The position numbers and the translations under genes are program-made. Below, in pieces: positions 38,520 to 41,164 of a stretch of 41,164 bases of DNA. The notes beneath the pieces were generated by a model. The model was not told the origin of the DNA. It searched no databases and saw only the letters and a program-made list of their open reading frames with translations. How positions within the stretch are numbered: position 1 is the first letter of the stretch; each line of letters opens with the position of its first letter. The DNA is from a virus: the IMG/VR virus record IMGVR_UViG_3300032241_000444, positions 1 to 41,164 of that record. The stretch is one strand, 5' to 3'.

Positions 38520-40940
38520 ATGGCCCGCCTGCGCTTTGATGCGGTTCGTGGTGAATTAAGCGCCACCCTCGCACCAACGGACACCACTATTTCCTCACCC
38601 GGATTGTCTCGACTTGGGACAGTTCAGGGTGGGGATATAGCGTTAATTTGCATTTACTCAACAGATGTCAACGGCAATATCAACGCATCTGAAAACGTTT
38701 ATGTAACAGATCATTTAGCAGGCGCTACTTCCGCCACCATCCAACGTGCTCAAGATGGCACAACTGCCCAAGCATGGTATTTTAATACTTGTTTTTGGTC
38801 ACACGGTTTTGGTGTTGCTGACGTTACCGACATTGAATCTCTCACTACGGCAGAAACGGCACGAGCCGAAGCAGCCGAGGCTACTCTTAACTCTGCTATC
38901 ACAACCGAGCAAAGTGTTCGTGCCGCCGCAATTACTGGCGTTCAAGGTCAGGTAAGCGCTGAGACTACTCGCGCCACCAATGCCGAGGCTACCAAACAGA
39001 CGCTCTTTGCTCGCACCGCAGTTAAGACTGCTAACTACACGGCAACTACATGGGACTTAGTTGCTTGCGACGCTACCGCAGGCACCTTTACTGTCACCCT
39101 GCCCAGCACCGCCCCTGCTGGTTCAATGGTTTCCGTCAAGCTGATTGCCAGTACCGGCAGTAACTATGTTGCTGTAGTTCCCGGCTCCGGCACCGTTCTT
39201 GACAAATTATCTGGCGGCCCGACTTCTTACAACCTTTCTGCTGTTGGCGCAGACGTTACCGTTACTTTTGATGGCACAAGTATTTGGACGCTTCAATCTG
39301 CTATTTCTCAGGGGCTTCAAGGCGCACAAGGTACACAAGGCTACCAAGGCCCACAGGGTAATCAAGGTACGCAGGGTTATCAGGGTCCACAAGGCCCCCA
39401 GGGTTCCATAGGATCGACTGGAAATACTGGTCCGCAGGGTACGCAAGGGTTGACTGGTCCACAAGGCACACAGGGCGTTCAGGGGTCTACTGGTAGCCAA
39501 GGCCCGCAAGGTACTCAAGGTACGCAAGGTACTCAAGGTACGCAAGGTAATCAAGGTCCGACAGGTATTACGGGCAACACCGGCCCACAAGGTAGCCAAG
39601 GACCGCAAGGCGCGTTAGGCAACCAAGGCAACCAAGGCGCTACGGGTAGTCAAGGTCCACAGGGATACCAAGGCAACCAAGGCTTTCAGGGTTATCAGGG
39701 TTATCAAGGTACTCAAGGTACGCAGGGTACTCAAGGTTTTCAAGGTACGCAAGGGTTCCAAGGATCTGCGGGCAGCCAAGGCTACCCAGTCGGCCTGACA
39801 GGTGCAACCTCAGCTACTCGATACGTCGGCGGCACGACCGCAGGCGCACCTACATCTGGCACATTCGCAGTTGGCGATTTCATTGTTGATGACACGGCTA
39901 CCATCTGGATTTGCACCGCAGCAGGAACTCCGGGTATTTGGTCGCCTTCGGTGCAATCAAGCCTTGTCAATCGCTCAGCAACCGCTACTGCAGGCAATGG
40001 CGAACTCACGATCTACGGCACCTCCGGCGCATCAGGCCAGACAATCACTTTGCCTGCCAGCCCACAGAATGGAGCGCTCTATCAGATCAAGAACCTGTCG
40101 GCCTACACCGTAAACATTCTTGGCGGCACAAACTCAATTAGCATTTCTGGAACTATCTATACCGCCTCAACTCCGTACACAATCCCAGTCGGAGCGGCCT
40201 ACACTTTCAACTGGACAGGTGGCGTTTGGTACTGCTTCGTGACCACCGACATGGGCAAAGTTTCTGGATTGCTCCCTATTGCAAACGGAGGAACCGGACT
40301 CAACACCCTCGGTACTGCTGGACAGGCTCTCGTAGTCAACGGTGGAGCTACCGGACTTACCTACACTTCAGTTGTCGGAACGCAGGGAGCGCAGGGTGCT
40401 ACCGGAGCGCAGGGTGTTCAAGGTGCGACAGGCGCACAAGGTTCACCCGGCGCTCAAGGTTCTACAGGCGCACAAGGAACTACTGGCGCTCAGGGTAGTA
40501 CCGGCGCTCAGGGTGCTACAGGCGCACAGGGGCCACAGGGTTTTCAAGGGAACCAAGGAAACCAAGGAACCCAAGGCAATCAGGGCAACCAAGGAACGCA
40601 AGGAGTATCTGGTTGGCAATTTTCTGCCATCAATGCCAAAACTTCTGCTTATACAACGGTGCTTGCGGATGCGACACAATTAATTACCGCAAACTCAAGT
40701 TCAGCATTTACTATATCCATTCCGACAAACTCCAACGTCGCTTACTCTACTGGTACACAATTAAACATTGTAAACATTAATACGGGTGCTATAACCATTT
40801 CTGCCGTTACGCCAGGAACTACCACTATTACTTCAACTGGCGCTACTTCTGCTTCACCAATTCTTAGAACTCAATGGTCTATGGCGACAGCAATAAAAAC
40901 CGCCAACGAGACTTGGATTGTTGTGGGGGATATTGTCTAA
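38520..40940 (+). CDS. Collagen-like tail fibre protein
   Basis: The 806-residue protein begins with the docking domain shared with the proteins at 3483 and 6611 (ENVYVTDHLAGATSATIQRAQDGTTAQ). A coiled coil (ETARAEAAEATLNSAI), a small beta domain, and a first Gly-x-Gln-rich collagen tract (about residues 265-422, around 52 triplets) follow. Then come a beta domain (423-619), a second tract (620-697) and a C-terminal beta domain. Collagen tracts form trimeric shafts. Ribosome site AAGGGGTCTTT. The GNAT-like gene follows by TAATG. It likely binds host surface glycans. Confidence 0.85.
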   Translation: MARLRFDAVRGELSATLAPTDTTISSPGLSRLGTVQGGDIALICIYSTDVNGNINASENVYVTDHLAGATSATIQRAQDGTTAQAWYFNTCFWSHGFGVADVTDIESLTTAETARAEAAEATLNSAITTEQSVRAAAITGVQGQVSAETTRATNAEATKQTLFARTAVKTANYTATTWDLVACDATAGTFTVTLPSTAPAGSMVSVKLIASTGSNYVAVVPGSGTVLDKLSGGPTSYNLSAVGADVTVTFDGTSIWTLQSAISQGLQGAQGTQGYQGPQGNQGTQGYQGPQGPQGSIGSTGNTGPQGTQGLTGPQGTQGVQGSTGSQGPQGTQGTQGTQGTQGNQGPTGITGNTGPQGSQGPQGALGNQGNQGATGSQGPQGYQGNQGFQGYQGYQGTQGTQGTQGFQGTQGFQGSAGSQGYPVGLTGATSATRYVGGTTAGAPTSGTFAVGDFIVDDTATIWICTAAGTPGIWSPSVQSSLVNRSATATAGNGELTIYGTSGASGQTITLPASPQNGALYQIKNLSAYTVNILGGTNSISISGTIYTASTPYTIPVGAAYTFNWTGGVWYCFVTTDMGKVSGLLPIANGGTGLNTLGTAGQALVVNGGATGLTYTSVVGTQGAQGATGAQGVQGATGAQGSPGAQGSTGAQGTTGAQGSTGAQGATGAQGPQGFQGNQGNQGTQGNQGNQGTQGVSGWQFSAINAKTSAYTTVLADATQLITANSSSAFTISIPTNSNVAYSTGTQLNIVNINTGAITISAVTPGTTTITSTGATSASPILRTQWSMATAIKTANETWIVVGDIV

Positions 40941-41164
40941 TGTTGATTTCTGATTTTATTAACAACTACACAAAGATTTTTGCCGACGCTAGCGGAACAA
41001 TTGAATATTTGAGTATTGACTCTGACATCCAACAAGCTCAAACCAGTGTTGTCGCAGAAGCAGAATTGAACAAAATGGATTTTCTTAATCCGGTGCCAGC
41101 AACAGACCCAACGGAAATTGAACAAAGACTGGGTTATCGTCTTACTTGGGGAGCACTTGATTTA
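40940..41164 (+). CDS. GNAT-like acetyltransferase, N-terminal part (continues at base 1)
   Basis: The ATG overlaps the fibre stop (TAATG) and the frame reads ISDFINNYTKIFADASGTIEYLSIDSDIQQAQTSVVAEAELNK, then continues in the same frame from base 1. The first 34 codons are unique to this end; the remaining 41 duplicate the window start. Domain features are described in the entry at 1-471. The two halves together give about 190 residues, normal for a GNAT protein with a short N-terminal extension. Confidence 0.75.
   Translation, partial: MLISDFINNYTKIFADASGTIEYLSIDSDIQQAQTSVVAEAELNKMDFLNPVPATDPTEIEQRLGYRLTWGALDL
41042..41164. repeat. Terminal overlap with bases 1-123 (circular contig)
   Basis: Bases 41042-41164 match 1-123 with three substitutions, at window positions 27, 34 and 45. 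One changes Val to Met and two are silent in the GNAT frame. The rest is identical. This marks a circular or circularly permuted genome with slight strain variation, rather than a biological inverted or long terminal repeat. Confidence 0.9.

Noticed and set aside
39207-39608. Long antisense frame with repeated T-L-R-T in the collagen tract
   Set aside because: It is the mirror of the Gly-x-Gln repeats and only exists because the repeat unit lacks stops in that frame.
39312-39786. Possible CRISPR-like or tandem DNA array
   Set aside because: The periodicity is nine bases and codes for Gly-x-y triplets in frame; no spacer-repeat structure.
1-41164. Integrase and lysogeny repressor
   Set aside because: No tyrosine or serine recombinase signature or classical repressor was found, so temperate lifestyle is not claimed.
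1-41164. Tape-measure protein (long-tailed phage)
   Set aside because: The only very long protein lies between portal and capsid, not in a tail block, and no frameshifted assembly chaperone pair is present.

Overview
The window looks like one complete, circularly permuted genome of a tailed phage. Its last 123 bases (41042-41164) repeat its first 123 with 3 mismatches, and one reading frame runs across the join (40940 to the end, then 1-471), so the unique circle is about 41,041 bp. Terminase, portal, capsid, tail fibre and lysis genes are all recognisable. No tape-measure protein is visible. Two consecutive tail genes resemble an adaptor followed by a nozzle, and very large candidate ejection proteins lie between portal and capsid, so a short-tailed (podovirus) particle is the best guess. 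An actinobacterial host is inferred from three things: leftward genes that resemble small actinophage genes I remember, a piece of a tRNA-Asn ending in GGGGAGC, and two promoters placed so that the mRNA would be leaderless. No integrase, repressor, DNA polymerase, primase, helicase or RNA polymerase was recognised.

Layout. 38520-6592 (through the join): collagen-like tail fibre, GNAT-like protein, glycine-rich adhesin, small structural proteins, a GT-B glycosyltransferase, tail adaptor and a large tail protein. 6611-9921: a further fibre, then a lysis block with a lysozyme-like protein, several small membrane proteins and a permuted NlpC/P60-like hydrolase. 9897-12219: calcineurin-like phosphoesterase, a structured RNA candidate, a glycosyltransferase-methyltransferase fusion and a zinc mini-protein. 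12277-17891: a nucleic-acid block with a Cas4/RecB-like nuclease, a likely single-strand annealing protein, a winged-helix protein, a broken or phase-variable cytosine-5 methyltransferase, an HNH protein, a resolvase-like nuclease and small acidic proteins.

17892-21097 is the control region. A leftward operon of very small genes (18196-20183) has palindromic operator candidates at both ends. It also contains a duplicated, internally deleted gene copy and a tRNA-Asn-like fragment. Two divergent promoters, near 20490 (leftward) and 21090 (rightward), share the same geometry. 21098-22062 holds four small genes plus a 25-residue membrane peptide.

22062-37518 is the head block: terminator candidate, folded leader and leader peptide, TerL with its own N-terminal HTH, portal, a disordered protein, a 2476-residue protein, two further candidate internal virion proteins, a second folded leader, scaffold and N4-gp56-like capsid. 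Four small genes then lead back to the tail fibre. Almost all genes overlap by ATGA, GTGA or TAATG, which suggests long translationally coupled operons.

The most unusual observations are a methyltransferase gene carrying (AG)13, a G9 run and several frame changes; folded RNA candidates before three operon-like units; and a regulatory region with two palindrome families and leaderless start sites.
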